Shown: positions 27,367 to 36,401, counted from the first letter of the stretch. The stretch is 64,000 nucleotides of DNA from RUG14871 sp045539425 (GCA_045539425.1 JAZQFH010000011.1:1-64000), one strand, 5' to 3'. Made by a program: numbers and translations. The notes: generated from the letters alone by a model not told the origin.

Positions 27367-27525
27367 TTATCTGTCTATTCCCAGCTGCTCTGCGAGCTCT
27401 TCGAGTTCCTCTTCACTCATCTCATCCAATGCATACAGATCACTGAGGGCTGCCGGAAAGCCGTTGAGAGCAGCGGTACCGTAGTAAGACTCTATTGCTT
27501 CCTTCAGTTCTTTTTCATCTTTCAT
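27367..27525 (-). CDS. Small acidic protein, 52 residues
   Basis: An ORF of 52 codons starting ATG 27525 and ending TAA 27367. The product starts MKDEKELKEAIESYYGTAAL and ends SEEELEELAEQLGIDR, so it looks like a small, acidic, largely helical protein. It follows the SLH-binding protein gene by about 50 bases on the same strand, with an AGAGG site upstream. No function is recognised. The protein-like codon pattern and clean start favour a real gene; a leader peptide or small regulatory protein are possible. Confidence 0.55.
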   Translation of the reverse strand: MKDEKELKEAIESYYGTAALNGFPAALSDLYALDEMSEEELEELAEQLGIDR

Positions 27526-27575
27526 TTTCTTGCCTCTATTGATAAGAAGGCCCGCGTAATACAGGCCTTGTTACA

Positions 27576-30368
27576 TTAGTTCAATTCAATTGTGTGGATC
27601 TCATTCATCCAGCTGTAATACACCGAGATATCTTTCGGCATGCTGCTGACTTTGATGCGCTCTGTAGAGTAAGCAGAGACATTCATCCGCTGATAGTACG
27701 GAACGATGACTCCCCAGTCCATGATGATGTCATAAGCCTCTTGATAAAGATTCTCTCTGACATCCTGATCGGTTGTCTTTAAAGCATTTTCCAGAATGCT
27801 GTCAAGCTGCGTATCCGCAATGCTGTAGTAATTGTTGCCGCTTGCATTATCACTACGATAAATCATATAGATATCCGGATCCTGCGTCGTACCCCAGGCA
27901 GCAGTCCATATTTCGACTGTACCCTCCGCAAGATCGTTGAGCACCGTTGTGAAACTCTCAACATCATCGACATTCAGCGTAATACCCAGCTTCGCTAGCA
28001 AGGCAGAGGATTTTACGGCAAGATCGTATGCCGGATGTTCTCCGTTTCCGTGTCCCGGTACCATGAAGGTGTAGCTCAGTTTCGCCCCGCTTGGTGCTTT
28101 CGCACTGTACGTGCCGTCCTGCTTGGCAGTGAACGTATATCCCGCTTTTTCCAGCCAGCCTTTGGCGGCGTTGAGTGCTGCCTCTTCTTTCTGCGATTCA
28201 CTCATCGTGGATCTGTAGATGCTATTGCCATTTGCGTCCTTTCCGAAAGCCGTCTCTTCCTCTTCCGGATAAGTCCAGCTGCTCTTGGATACCGGATACT
28301 CGACAGGTTCTGCAAGTTCACCGTAATAACTCCATATCACCGTTTCTCTGTAAACACTAAAGACTGTCGCAAACGCTTTGCGCAATGCTTTGGAAGCTGC
28401 GCTGTCTTTATTGGCTGCACCGCCGACATTGACCAGATCCGCATTGAATCCGATATAGCCATACCCCGGATTATAGCTCAGCATACTGGTGAGCTTATCT
28501 CCGTTAAGCTGCTGATTGCTGTTATGCGAATAAATACTTGCCACATCATAATACAGACCGTCAATATCCGCACCGTTTTCCGCAATCAGCTTTGCCGAAT
28601 CGTTAGAGGTATCCGGCGTGAGCACAACCGTTTTTATCTTCGGTGCTCCGCGATAGTATCTGCTGTTTGCGCTCAGTTTCACGCTTCCGTCTTTGAACTC
28701 TTCAAAGACGTATGGTCCGGCGCCAAGCGGCTTGCTGCTCTTTTCTCTGATCTGTTCCAGATTTCCCTTGCTGAAGTCTGTACCATAGTAGTGCTTCGCC
28801 GCAATCGGGAAAGTCAATTTCTCCAGATTGGGAGCGTGGATGGATTCGAAATAGAGACGCAGCGAATAATCAGAGGTTCTGACAATACCGCTGATGCTCT
28901 CCGCACTCTCCCCGATCTTTATCGCTTTGCGGTAATTCGGGAATGTCGGGAAGTACGTTTCTACCGTTTTGCCGGAAGGAGATTCATACATGAATAAGGA
29001 CTTTACATCTGCGTCATAGGCATCCTGCATTGCCCTTCCGAAATCCCGGATCGTTGCGCCCGGATCAAGGGGATATCCCCACGCGGCCGCTGCGTCCTCC
29101 AGGGATTCCTCACCCCAGTTTTCCATGACATAATCCACAATTTCCTGTGCCATGATATCCACTGCCTCATCGTATTCCTTCCAGAAGCTCTCCTGCGTGG
29201 CTTTACTCCAGTCGGTAAAGTCCGTATTCTCCCGCGTAAACGAAATGAAGAACTGATAGAGAGGCCCGAAATTCTCCCGGTATGCCGCCAGGCCCGTAAT
29301 CGGGAGGTAGGCGAATGTCGAATCTCCGTCATACGACGGGTCCGCTAAAACATACATCGTAAAGATGACATCGTCAATCGTCATCTTCACACCGTCAGAG
29401 AAATAAATATCATTTCGTAAGGTGATATCAACCGTCATCGTGCCGTTGGCATCTTCCGTAACCACGGCATCCGCAACACCCTGATATGTATAATCCGTTC
29501 CGAAATAGGAAGAGGTTTCTCCCTTACTGCTCTGTAACAGGACTTTCCCCTGCCTGTCTACCGGTAAAAGCGGAACCTGCGTCAGCGTCACGACATTCTG
29601 ATCTGCGATTCTCTCCGCAAAGAACGGGGAGAACTCTCCGCTCAGCGTATCACTCGCTACCCTCAGGGTGTCATTCCCCGTCGGTTCCGGACTCGGTTCC
29701 TCTGGTGTGATGTAGTGATAGAGATGGTTTAAGCGGTAAAGGAAGACCGCTAACTGGGCTCTGGTGCACGGGTCATTTGGCGAGAAGTGCGTTTTATCCG
29801 TCCCCTTTGTTAATCCCACATCAAATGCCCACAAAATGGACTTGTATGTCGTATTACCCAAGGACTTGGATACATCATCAAACGGATTATCTTCGGCACT
29901 TACGGCCGGTTTTCCTGCCGTACGCCACAACATAACGGCCATGTTGGCACGCGTCGTATCGCCACTCGGATTGAAGGTTCCGTCCGCATTTCCCTTTACA
30001 ATTCCCTGCTGATAGGCCCATAAGATTGCTTTGTATGTTGTATTGCCTAATGCCGTTGTAACGTCTGGGAACGGATTATCCGTCACGTTTACGGCCGGCT
30101 TGCCCTTTAAGCGCCATAACATGACGCATAACTGGGCACGCGTGCAGTGATCCGTTGGGGAATAGGTATCTGCGCTTGTTCCCTTGACGATTCCCGTCTC
30201 ATACGCCCATAAAATGGCTTTGTAGGTAGTATTTCCGAGTTCTTTTGTCACATCCGTAAACGGATTTGCCGCCTGGTCCGCAATTCCCATATCCTCTTCT
30301 GCCACTAAAGGAAATGACAGATTCAGAAGCAGAAAAAAGGCCATGCATACCGATAAGATTTTTTTCAT
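27576..30368 (-). CDS. SLH-domain fused family 5 solute-binding protein
   Basis: A 930-residue exported protein. Residues 1-23 form a signal peptide without a lipobox cysteine. Three SLH repeats follow (about 36-95, 97-157, 158-217), each with NPF-DV...LGNTTYK-ILWA and an R-A-Q/M-AVxL ending. Then comes a Pro/Glu linker (EEPSPEPTG) and a full SBP_bac_5 oligopeptide-binding domain (about 230-925). Binding proteins of Gram-positives are usually lipoproteins; here the SLH repeats would hold it to secondary wall polymers. No ABC permease or ATPase genes lie beside it. An AGGAGG site precedes ATG 30368, and a TATAAT box is seen at plus 30421-30426. Confidence 0.88.
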   Translation of the reverse strand: MKKILSVCMAFFLLLNLSFPLVAEEDMGIADQAANPFTDVTKELGNTTYKAILWAYETGIVKGTSADTYSPTDHCTRAQLCVMLWRLKGKPAVNVTDNPFPDVTTALGNTTYKAILWAYQQGIVKGNADGTFNPSGDTTRANMAVMLWRTAGKPAVSAEDNPFDDVSKSLGNTTYKSILWAFDVGLTKGTDKTHFSPNDPCTRAQLAVFLYRLNHLYHYITPEEPSPEPTGNDTLRVASDTLSGEFSPFFAERIADQNVVTLTQVPLLPVDRQGKVLLQSSKGETSSYFGTDYTYQGVADAVVTEDANGTMTVDITLRNDIYFSDGVKMTIDDVIFTMYVLADPSYDGDSTFAYLPITGLAAYRENFGPLYQFFISFTRENTDFTDWSKATQESFWKEYDEAVDIMAQEIVDYVMENWGEESLEDAAAAWGYPLDPGATIRDFGRAMQDAYDADVKSLFMYESPSGKTVETYFPTFPNYRKAIKIGESAESISGIVRTSDYSLRLYFESIHAPNLEKLTFPIAAKHYYGTDFSKGNLEQIREKSSKPLGAGPYVFEEFKDGSVKLSANSRYYRGAPKIKTVVLTPDTSNDSAKLIAENGADIDGLYYDVASIYSHNSNQQLNGDKLTSMLSYNPGYGYIGFNADLVNVGGAANKDSAASKALRKAFATVFSVYRETVIWSYYGELAEPVEYPVSKSSWTYPEEEETAFGKDANGNSIYRSTMSESQKEEAALNAAKGWLEKAGYTFTAKQDGTYSAKAPSGAKLSYTFMVPGHGNGEHPAYDLAVKSSALLAKLGITLNVDDVESFTTVLNDLAEGTVEIWTAAWGTTQDPDIYMIYRSDNASGNNYYSIADTQLDSILENALKTTDQDVRENLYQEAYDIIMDWGVIVPYYQRMNVSAYSTERIKVSSMPKDISVYYSWMNEIHTIELN

Positions 30369-30493
30369 GAGGCAGCCTCCTGACGATACAGATTATTTTT
30401 CTGTATTTATATACTCATTTATTATAACATCGATTACGGACATCGAATTGCCACTTTAAAGGAAAATCCGGTAAAACGGAACAACTCTTCTCT

Positions 30494-30522
30494 TTCAAAA
30501 AACGGAAATTAACGCTACAATA
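30494..30522 (+). promoter_or_regulatory. Probable tRNA-Pro promoter
   Basis: TTTCAA at 30494-30499 and TACAAT at 30517-30522 are 17 bases apart, with the tRNA gene starting 62 bases further. The -35 match is modest. Confidence 0.45.
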
Positions 30523-30584
30523 GTACTGGTAGGAGAATTGGAATCACGTGCCGGACAATCAACGAGGCTCCTTTCTCCCCAATT

Positions 30585-30661
30585 CGGGATATAGCGCAGT
30601 TTGGTAGCGCGCATGAATGGGGTTCATGAGGTCTCGGGTTCGAATCCCGATATTCCGACCA
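30585..30661 (+). tRNA. tRNA-Pro (anticodon GGG)
   Basis: A complete 77-base cloverleaf with CCA encoded. The acceptor stem CGGGATA pairs with TATTCCG; the D stem is GCGC/GCGC; the anticodon arm is CATGA-ATGGGGT-TCATG, giving anticodon GGG at 30619-30621; the T arm has GGTTCGAAT. The first base pair C1-G72 is the mark of bacterial proline tRNAs. It reads CCC and CCU codons. It stands alone, with a terminator 11 bases downstream. Confidence 0.93.
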
Positions 30662-30671
30662 GAAGAAAAAG

Positions 30672-30697
30672 AAAAGAGAGCGGATCCGCTCTCTTTT
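30672..30697. terminator. Bidirectional terminator after tRNA-Pro(GGG)
   Basis: A perfect 26-base palindrome, AAAAGAGAGCGGA followed by its complement. It ends in TTTT on both strands, so it can serve the tRNA on the plus strand and the puuD-like operon on the minus strand. Confidence 0.8.
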
Positions 30698-30701
30698 ACT
30701 G

Positions 30702-31400
30702 TTATTGGATATGTCTGACCCAGTTTGTGAAAAACTGCATCATTCGCTCATCATCATTCATCCGTTCCGGATGCCACTGCACCGCCAGAATATCCATCTG
30801 ATTCTGCTCGATGGCTTCAATGATGCCGTCCGTGCACTTCGCACTGATAGTGAAACCTTTGGCTACTTTTTGCACGGCCTGATGATGTGAGGAGTTTACC
30901 TGCATACTCGCATATGGCAAATATTTGTACAGTGTGCTGTTTTCTTCGACTTTTACTATGTGATAGCAGTTTTTGTCGTCCGGAATGACGCGGTGTTCCA
31001 CTTCCGTCTCCCGTTCGCTTTCAATATCCTGATAGAGCGTCCCGCCGCACGCCACGTTAATCAGCTGCATGCCCCGGCAAATCCCCAGGATTGGTTTCTT
31101 CTGCTTTATGGCTTCTTTGATGATTTCCAGCTCAAAGCGGTCATTCTGCAGATTGCTCATACCGCAGTAGATGCTTCGTTCCGCATGGTAGAACGCCGGA
31201 TCGACGTCCTGTCCGCCGGGGATCAGTAATGCATCGAGTCTCGCGACGATTTCCGGGATATCCTCAAGGCTGGTTTCCGTCGGAACAAGTAACGGCGTCG
31301 CTTTCGCCTGATGCAGGGCATTGACGTAAGCCTGCTTCTGGGCATATAAGCCTTCCACACTGTTATAGTGGGCAATTAAGCCGATAATCGGATGTTTCAT
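30702..31400 (-). CDS. Class I glutamine amidotransferase-like, PuuD-type hydrolase
   Basis: A 232-residue peptidase C26 family protein related to gamma-glutamyl-GABA hydrolase. The nucleophilic cysteine is in ILGICRGMQLIN, the oxyanion region in LIPGGQDVDP, and the catalytic His-Glu pair in AVQWHPERM. Family members split gamma-glutamyl amides; the true substrate here is unknown. It is the last gene of ftsW-rsmD-coaD-puuD, three bases after coaD, which is an unusual place for a polyamine-catabolism gene and argues for a different role. Confidence 0.82.
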   Translation of the reverse strand: MKHPIIGLIAHYNSVEGLYAQKQAYVNALHQAKATPLLVPTETSLEDIPEIVARLDALLIPGGQDVDPAFYHAERSIYCGMSNLQNDRFELEIIKEAIKQKKPILGICRGMQLINVACGGTLYQDIESERETEVEHRVIPDDKNCYHIVKVEENSTLYKYLPYASMQVNSSHHQAVQKVAKGFTISAKCTDGIIEAIEQNQMDILAVQWHPERMNDDERMMQFFTNWVRHIQ

Positions 31401-31403
31401 ATT

Positions 31404-31883
31404 TCAGTCCTCATACTTTCTGCGGATCGTCTCTACAATCTCACTTGGTACAAAGCGGGAGAAGTCCCCGTGGTTCTGGGCAATCTCGCGTACCGTGCTG
31501 GAAGAGATAAAGCTGTTTTCCGGCTTGGTGATAAAGAAGATCGTCTCAATCTCCGGAGCCAGCGTCATGTTCGCCGTTGCCAGCTGCAGCTCCTGCTCAA
31601 AGTCCATCGTGGCGCGGATCCCCCGAATCAAGAATTTGGCATCGAGTTTCTTGGCCACATCCACCGTCAAGCCTTCCCCTACCAGACACTCCACATTTTC
31701 AAAACCTTTGGTAACCGTTCGTAAGAGTTCCAGCCGCTCTTCCACGCTGAAGGTATTGTGCTTATTGGGGTTCTGCATGATGACCACGTAGACCTTATCC
31801 ACTAAGGTGCTGGCGCGCTCGATAATGTCCAGGTGACCGCTGGTCACCGGATCAAAGCTGCCCGGATATACTGCTGTTTTCAT
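31404..31883 (-). CDS. coaD: Phosphopantetheine adenylyltransferase
   Basis: A 159-residue enzyme of coenzyme A synthesis that adenylates 4'-phosphopantetheine. The N-terminal YPGSFDPVTSGHLDII carries the nucleotidyl-transferase T/HxGH motif, and FISSSTVRE is the conserved ISSTxVR segment. Length and spacing are normal. AAGGAG lies upstream of ATG 31883, five bases after rsmD, the usual rsmD-coaD pairing of Bacillota. Confidence 0.96.
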   Translation of the reverse strand: MKTAVYPGSFDPVTSGHLDIIERASTLVDKVYVVIMQNPNKHNTFSVEERLELLRTVTKGFENVECLVGEGLTVDVAKKLDAKFLIRGIRATMDFEQELQLATANMTLAPEIETIFFITKPENSFISSSTVREIAQNHGDFSRFVPSEIVETIRRKYED

Positions 31884-31888
31884 AAGAA

Positions 31889-32440
31889 TTACTCTCCTTT
31901 TTGGTAATAGGTGATACGGCTCTGCCCGTAGATGACTTCTTTCTCTTTCAAAAGGCCACAGAGTTCCTCTTCAAAGCTGATTTCTTTAGCGCTTTCAAAG
32001 ATGACGATGGCGTCAGGATTTAAAAGATTCCGTTCCGCTAAGACGGAAACGGCTTCCCCGTATGCTTCCTTCATCTTGTATGGCGGATCCAGATAGACGT
32101 AATCGAAGTGCTCTTCCGTACTGAGTAAATAGCTTTTATAGCTCTGCACATACACTTCGCTCTCTTCACTCGCCTGTAACATCTTCAAATTCTCTTTAAT
32201 CACGGAAGCTGCCCTGGGGCTCTTTTCCACAAAGACGGCTTTACTTACGCCGCGCGAGAGCGCTTCAATGCCCATGGCACCGCTGCCTCCGAAGAGATCC
32301 AGAAAGACGCCTCCATCAAAAAAGGGACCGATGCGGTTGAAAATGGCACCTTTGGTTTTCTCCAAAGTCGGACGTGTCTCCGTCCCCGGCAAACTCTTTA
32401 AGATTCTGGAGCCGTACTTTCCGGCAATGACTTTCAACAT
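31889..32440 (-). CDS. rsmD: 16S rRNA (guanine-966-N2) methyltransferase
   Basis: A 183-residue SAM-dependent methyltransferase. It begins MLKVIAGKYGSRIL with ETRPTLEKTKGAIFN, the family signature; LDLFGGSGAMGIEALSRG binds SAM; and YLDPPYK is the catalytic DPPY motif. It methylates G966 of small-subunit rRNA during ribosome assembly. It starts two bases after the ftsW stop and is followed by coaD. Confidence 0.95.
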   Translation of the reverse strand: MLKVIAGKYGSRILKSLPGTETRPTLEKTKGAIFNRIGPFFDGGVFLDLFGGSGAMGIEALSRGVSKAVFVEKSPRAASVIKENLKMLQASEESEVYVQSYKSYLLSTEEHFDYVYLDPPYKMKEAYGEAVSVLAERNLLNPDAIVIFESAKEISFEEELCGLLKEKEVIYGQSRITYYQKGE

Positions 32441-32442
32441 TC

Positions 32443-33648
32443 TCAGTTCCCTTTGAAATGAATCTTACGATTCTGTTTGACAATAAACGACTGAACCATT
32501 CCGACGCAGGCCATCGCCGCAAGCGAACTCGTGCCGCCGGAAGAGATCAGTAACAGCGGAATACCCGTCAGAGGAATCAGGCAGGTAACGCCGCCCAGAT
32601 TGAAGAAGAAGTGGATCATGTAGTACATGGCGCTTCCCACAATGATGATCTTTCCCTTCTCATTCTCCACGCGTAATGCGTATTTAAAGAAGGAATAGAC
32701 GATAATACCGTAACCGATTAAGACAAATAAGAAGCCGAAGATCCCGAGCTCTTCCACCACGACCGCCATGATAAAGTCGGATTCCGCAGCGGAGATATAG
32801 CCGTATTTTCTCAGCGACTTCCCTAAGCCGACACCCTTCCAGCCACCCGTATTAAAGGCGATCAAAGAGTTGACCAGGTCATAGTAACCTGTGCCATAAC
32901 GGTTGGTAAAGGGGTTATTGGCCGCCTTGAAACGGACAACCTGGTATTTTAAGGCCGGCAGTTTATCTAAGACCACCATGCCCGCATCACTCAGTAAGAA
33001 CATCATTAAGAGGACGAAAACCACAAGCAGGATCATGATCAGCTTCTGCCCCGGCTTTAGGATCTCGTTTGTCGGGATCAGGCAGCAGATTGCCGTAATC
33101 AACATTAAGACCATCGCGCTTCCGAAGTCACGCTGCAAGACCAGGATAATGAAGAAGTACGCCATAAAGATCGTAAACGGCTTCTTCATGACCTGCATCC
33201 AGTCACCCCTCTTGCGCCTGACATCCCCAAGATAATAGGCAACAAGGATGATCATGACAAGCTTGGCAAGTTCTGACGGCTGCAGCGTGAAGCCAACAAA
33301 CGGAACACGGATCCAGCCGCGGGAACCGCCGATCGAGCCGAAGAACATCGTCGCAATCAACATAAGACCCATGCCCACGACGATCTCATTGAAATACTTC
33401 TTTACCATATCAAAACTGAAGTAGTTCGCCGTCCAGACCATGCCGACGTAACTGGCCACAAAGATGATCAGCTGACGGATGGTGGTACGGAAGAGTTTGG
33501 CCATCGTGACCTTGGTGGAGTCCATGTTGGCGCTTACCTGCATGACCACGCCGAAAATGCCGAGAAGAATGACCGTCCAGTGTAATAAGCGGTCGTAGCC
33601 TTCCGGCATCATATAGAGTTTCCGTGAGAGTCTGCGGTTAAATTTCAT
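32443..33648 (-). CDS. ftsW: FtsW/RodA/SpoVE-family peptidoglycan glycosyltransferase
   Basis: A 401-residue SEDS protein with about ten membrane helices. Key segments are FTLQPSELAKL, LQRDFGSAMV, the acidic AAESDFIMAVVVEELG and a C-terminal ISSGGTSSLAAM. These agree best with FtsW, which polymerises septal peptidoglycan with a class B PBP; RodA or SpoVE cannot be fully excluded. ATG 33648 has no Shine-Dalgarno but stands seven bases after a -10 box, suggesting a leaderless mRNA. An in-frame TTG at 33684 is less likely. First gene of the ftsW-rsmD-coaD-puuD operon. Confidence 0.88.
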   Translation of the reverse strand: MKFNRRLSRKLYMMPEGYDRLLHWTVILLGIFGVVMQVSANMDSTKVTMAKLFRTTIRQLIIFVASYVGMVWTANYFSFDMVKKYFNEIVVGMGLMLIATMFFGSIGGSRGWIRVPFVGFTLQPSELAKLVMIILVAYYLGDVRRKRGDWMQVMKKPFTIFMAYFFIILVLQRDFGSAMVLMLITAICCLIPTNEILKPGQKLIMILLVVFVLLMMFLLSDAGMVVLDKLPALKYQVVRFKAANNPFTNRYGTGYYDLVNSLIAFNTGGWKGVGLGKSLRKYGYISAAESDFIMAVVVEELGIFGFLFVLIGYGIIVYSFFKYALRVENEKGKIIIVGSAMYYMIHFFFNLGGVTCLIPLTGIPLLLISSGGTSSLAAMACVGMVQSFIVKQNRKIHFKGN

Positions 33649-33655
33649 CAGTAAT

Positions 33656-33684
33656 ATACTATCAAAAAAGACGCATTCAAACAA
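33656..33684 (-). promoter_or_regulatory. ftsW promoter, apparently leaderless
   Basis: TTGTTT (33684-33679) and TAGTAT (33661-33656) on the minus strand are 17 bases apart. The expected start of transcription falls on or next to ATG 33648. Confidence 0.5.
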
Positions 33685-33700
33685 GACGCCGCTTTTTGGG

Positions 33701-33855
33701 TAAGCGAAAACTAACTGCTGTGGAAAGTGTCACAGAAACTTACGTACATTCAGCAGAAAATGTCGCTTATTTCAAGGCGTGAAAAATGTGTAAATGTGCC
33801 CATTTCTACGTGGGATTCTCACATTTTTGAAGTCGCTTTCATTCCGTAAGCGCTT
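33701..33855. other. Nested inverted repeats between ftsW and def
   Basis: The gap 33685-33900 has no reading frame of note but several dyads. TAAGCGA (33701-33707) pairs with TCGCTTA (33763-33769), and inside it CTGCTG (33715-33720) pairs with CAGCAG (33751-33756). Further on AAAATGTG...CACATTTT (about 33783-33826) encloses CCCA/TGGG. TAAGCG or CGCTT occurs four times. This could be a structured RNA, a regulator-binding region, or a cre-like site near 33847-33858; it matches no RNA family that can be recognised by eye. Confidence 0.4.
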
Positions 33856-33903
33856 TCTTTTAGAAATGAGACATTTTATAAGCATATTTTATTCTTTTGC
33901 ATA

Positions 33904-33932
33904 TTGCCTTAGGCATCTTTTTTCTTTATAAT
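33904..33932 (+). promoter_or_regulatory. Promoter of def-rnjA
   Basis: TTGCCT at 33904-33909 and TATAAT at 33927-33932 are 17 bases apart. Transcription should begin near 33939, giving a leader of about 68 bases before def. Confidence 0.65.
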
Positions 33933-34006
33933 ATGGGCGTCAAGATTTCTATCTCTAATAAATCATTAAATATAGATATCTTAGTTATATTAGAAAGGTA
34001 TCGTTT

Positions 34007-34582
34007 TTGTTTATGGAAAACAATTATGTGAATATTCTTCCGGATACCGATCGGCATCTGAGAGAAAAAAGCGTGGATGTCAGATTACCGCTTTCAAAAA
34101 AAGATCAAGAGGTCATGGAAGGCCTCATCAAATATGTCGTCGATTCCCGTAACGAGGAACTCGCAGAACAATATCATCTGCAGGCTGCCAGCGGCTTAGC
34201 CGCCCCGCAAATCGGCGTCAACCGTAACATGATCGTCGTAGTCACGGACGAAGAAGATGAAGAAGGCAACGTGGAACAGAAAATCACGGCCTTAGTCAAT
34301 CCGAAGATCGTCTCTTACTCGGAACAGTATTCCTATTTATCCAACGGTGAAGGCTGCCTGTCTGTCCCGGAAACTCATGAAGGATATGTTCCGCGTCATG
34401 CCCGCATCACGGTGGAAGCCTACGACTATCTGGCAAAAAAGAAGGTCAAAATCAGAGCCCGGGGATACTATGCCATCGTGCTTCAGCACGAAATCGATCA
34501 CCTGTCCGGCATCCTCTATTATGACCACATCAACAAGGTCGATCCGTACCATGAAATTGCGGACGCAATCGTGATCGACTAA
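34007..34582 (+). CDS. def: Peptide deformylase
   Basis: A 191-residue metallohydrolase that removes the formyl group from new proteins. All three family motifs are present: GLAAPQIG, EGCLSVP (metal cysteine) and LQHEIDHLSG (HExxH). The length and inserted residues fit the Bacillus-type (type 2) enzymes. TTG 34007 is used because AAAGG lies eight bases before it; ATG 34013, two codons further, is the alternative. It is followed 18 bases later by rnjA. Confidence 0.94.
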   Translation: MFMENNYVNILPDTDRHLREKSVDVRLPLSKKDQEVMEGLIKYVVDSRNEELAEQYHLQAASGLAAPQIGVNRNMIVVVTDEEDEEGNVEQKITALVNPKIVSYSEQYSYLSNGEGCLSVPETHEGYVPRHARITVEAYDYLAKKKVKIRARGYYAIVLQHEIDHLSGILYYDHINKVDPYHEIADAIVID

Positions 34583-34600
34583 ACCTCGAAAGGAGGTCCT

Positions 34601-36388
34601 ATGAAACGCAAACAGACAGCTGTAAGGATCCAGTCGGATATCAGCTCCATCTCGCAGGGAACAGAGCGTGTTTTAAAACCGACGGATACGTTTGTTTATG
34701 CCTTAGGCGGCCTGGATGAAGTCGGAAAAAACATGTACTGCGTCGAGCATGGTGACACCATCATCATCATCGACTGCGGCGTCAAGTTCCCGGAAGAAAG
34801 CCTTCTGGGGGTTGACTATGTCATTCCGGATTTCACACATCTGATACGGAATGAGGAGAAGATCAAGGCTCTGATCATCACGCATGGTCACGAGGATCAC
34901 ATCGGCTCCATCCCCTTCCTGATTCAGTCCGTCAAGATACCGAAAATCTACGCCCCGCGCTTTGCGGCAAGCTTAATCGAGAAGAAACTGGAAGAGCGGC
35001 GCTCCAATCGCCAGGTTCCCATCGAAGTTATCGATGAGAGCTCGCGTATTGAATGCGGACCGCTTGTCGTCGGTTTCTTCAACACCATCCACTCCATCCC
35101 GGACTCCCTGGGTGTTTTAGTCAATACCCCGAACGGCAGAATTGTGGAAACCGGAGACTTCAAGTTTGACCTGACCCCGGTCGGAACCAATTCCGACTAT
35201 CAGAAGCTGGCCTACATGGGCGAGATCGGTGTCACTTTACTGATGAGTGACAGCACCAACTCCGAGATCAATGACTTCTCCGCCAGTGAGAAGCAGGTTG
35301 CGGCCAGCATTAACGACATTATCAAAAAGGTACGGGGACGCATCATCATCTCCACCTTCTCTTCCAACGTCCACCGTGTCCAGCAGATTCTGGAAGGTGC
35401 GGTCAGCTGCGGAAGAAAGATTGCCATCAGCGGACGCTCGATGGAAACCGTCATTGAGATTGCCCGCAACCTCGGCCACATCCATGTGCCCGATGAAGCG
35501 TTTGTCTCATTGGAGATGATCAGCACCGTTCCGGCAAACAAGTTATTAATTCTCTGCACCGGCAGCCAGGGGGAACCATTAGCCGCCTTAAGCCGAATTG
35601 CCAACGGTACGCACCGTGACATTCGCATCATGCCGGGAGATACGGTCGTCTTCTCTTCAAGCGCCATCCCGGGCAACCAGCAGAGCATCTCCAAAGTCGT
35701 CAACTCCTTAACCAGAGCCGGCGCCAATGTATTGACCAACACCCCGCTGACTTCCCTTCATACGACGGGACACGCCTCGCGGGAAGAGCAGAAGCTGATG
35801 TTGCAGCTGACAAAGCCGAAGTACTTCATGCCGATGCATGGCGAATACCGGATGTTACGGATCCATGGGGAAACGGCCGTGGAAACAGGCGTGGCTCCGG
35901 AAAACGTCTTCATCTGCGCAAACGGAGATGTTGTAGTACTGCGTGACGGGGAAGCATTCCTCTCCTCGGTCCGTGTACAGACAGACGCCATCTACGTTGA
36001 CGGAAACGACGCCTCCGGCTTAAGCACGGCCGTCATCAAAGACCGCAAGATTTTGGCGGATAACGGCTTAGTCTCAGTCATTGTGGCCATCGACTCCCGC
36101 TCCAACAAGATCATCTGCCGTCCTTCCATCGTCAGCCGCGGCTTCGTCTTTATCAAGGACTCCCAGCCGCTCTTAAAGGAAGCGGAACTGATTGTCTATG
36201 ATGCTTTACGGCGCAAGATGATGGAAAAGACAACCTTCGGTGAGTTAAAGAATACGATCCGGAACTCCTTAGAGCCTTTCCTCTATCAGAAGACCCACCG
36301 TTCCCCGATCGTCATTCCGGTCATTCTGAACCATAAAGATGCCATGGCACAGATCCTTAACCGCCAGGCAGGATACTCACAGAACTAA
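34601..36388 (+). CDS. rnjA: Ribonuclease J
   Basis: A 595-residue beta-CASP metallo-beta-lactamase RNase with 5'-3' exo- and endonuclease activity, central to mRNA decay and rRNA maturation in Bacillota. The zinc motif HGHEDHIG lies near residue 90. The beta-CASP domain includes STFSSNVHRV and CTGSQGEPLAALSR, and the late HTTGHAS and MPMHGEYRM motifs are present. The normal length includes the C-terminal domain. AAAGGAGG precedes ATG 34601. It is probably cotranscribed with def. Confidence 0.94.
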   Translation: MKRKQTAVRIQSDISSISQGTERVLKPTDTFVYALGGLDEVGKNMYCVEHGDTIIIIDCGVKFPEESLLGVDYVIPDFTHLIRNEEKIKALIITHGHEDHIGSIPFLIQSVKIPKIYAPRFAASLIEKKLEERRSNRQVPIEVIDESSRIECGPLVVGFFNTIHSIPDSLGVLVNTPNGRIVETGDFKFDLTPVGTNSDYQKLAYMGEIGVTLLMSDSTNSEINDFSASEKQVAASINDIIKKVRGRIIISTFSSNVHRVQQILEGAVSCGRKIAISGRSMETVIEIARNLGHIHVPDEAFVSLEMISTVPANKLLILCTGSQGEPLAALSRIANGTHRDIRIMPGDTVVFSSSAIPGNQQSISKVVNSLTRAGANVLTNTPLTSLHTTGHASREEQKLMLQLTKPKYFMPMHGEYRMLRIHGETAVETGVAPENVFICANGDVVVLRDGEAFLSSVRVQTDAIYVDGNDASGLSTAVIKDRKILADNGLVSVIVAIDSRSNKIICRPSIVSRGFVFIKDSQPLLKEAELIVYDALRRKMMEKTTFGELKNTIRNSLEPFLYQKTHRSPIVIPVILNHKDAMAQILNRQAGYSQN

Positions 36389-36401
36389 AAAAGAATTACG
36401 A

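Noticed and set aside
28035..28997. A 320-codon open frame on the plus strand inside the SLH-binding protein gene
   Set aside because: It is antisense to a well-supported gene, rich in Arg/Ser/Phe as antisense frames are, and has no ribosome site.
33847..33858. Strong cre site near def
   Set aside because: GTAAGCGCTTTC has the core but two mismatches at the outer positions, and no sugar gene is controlled there; kept only as a weak possibility inside the repeat region.
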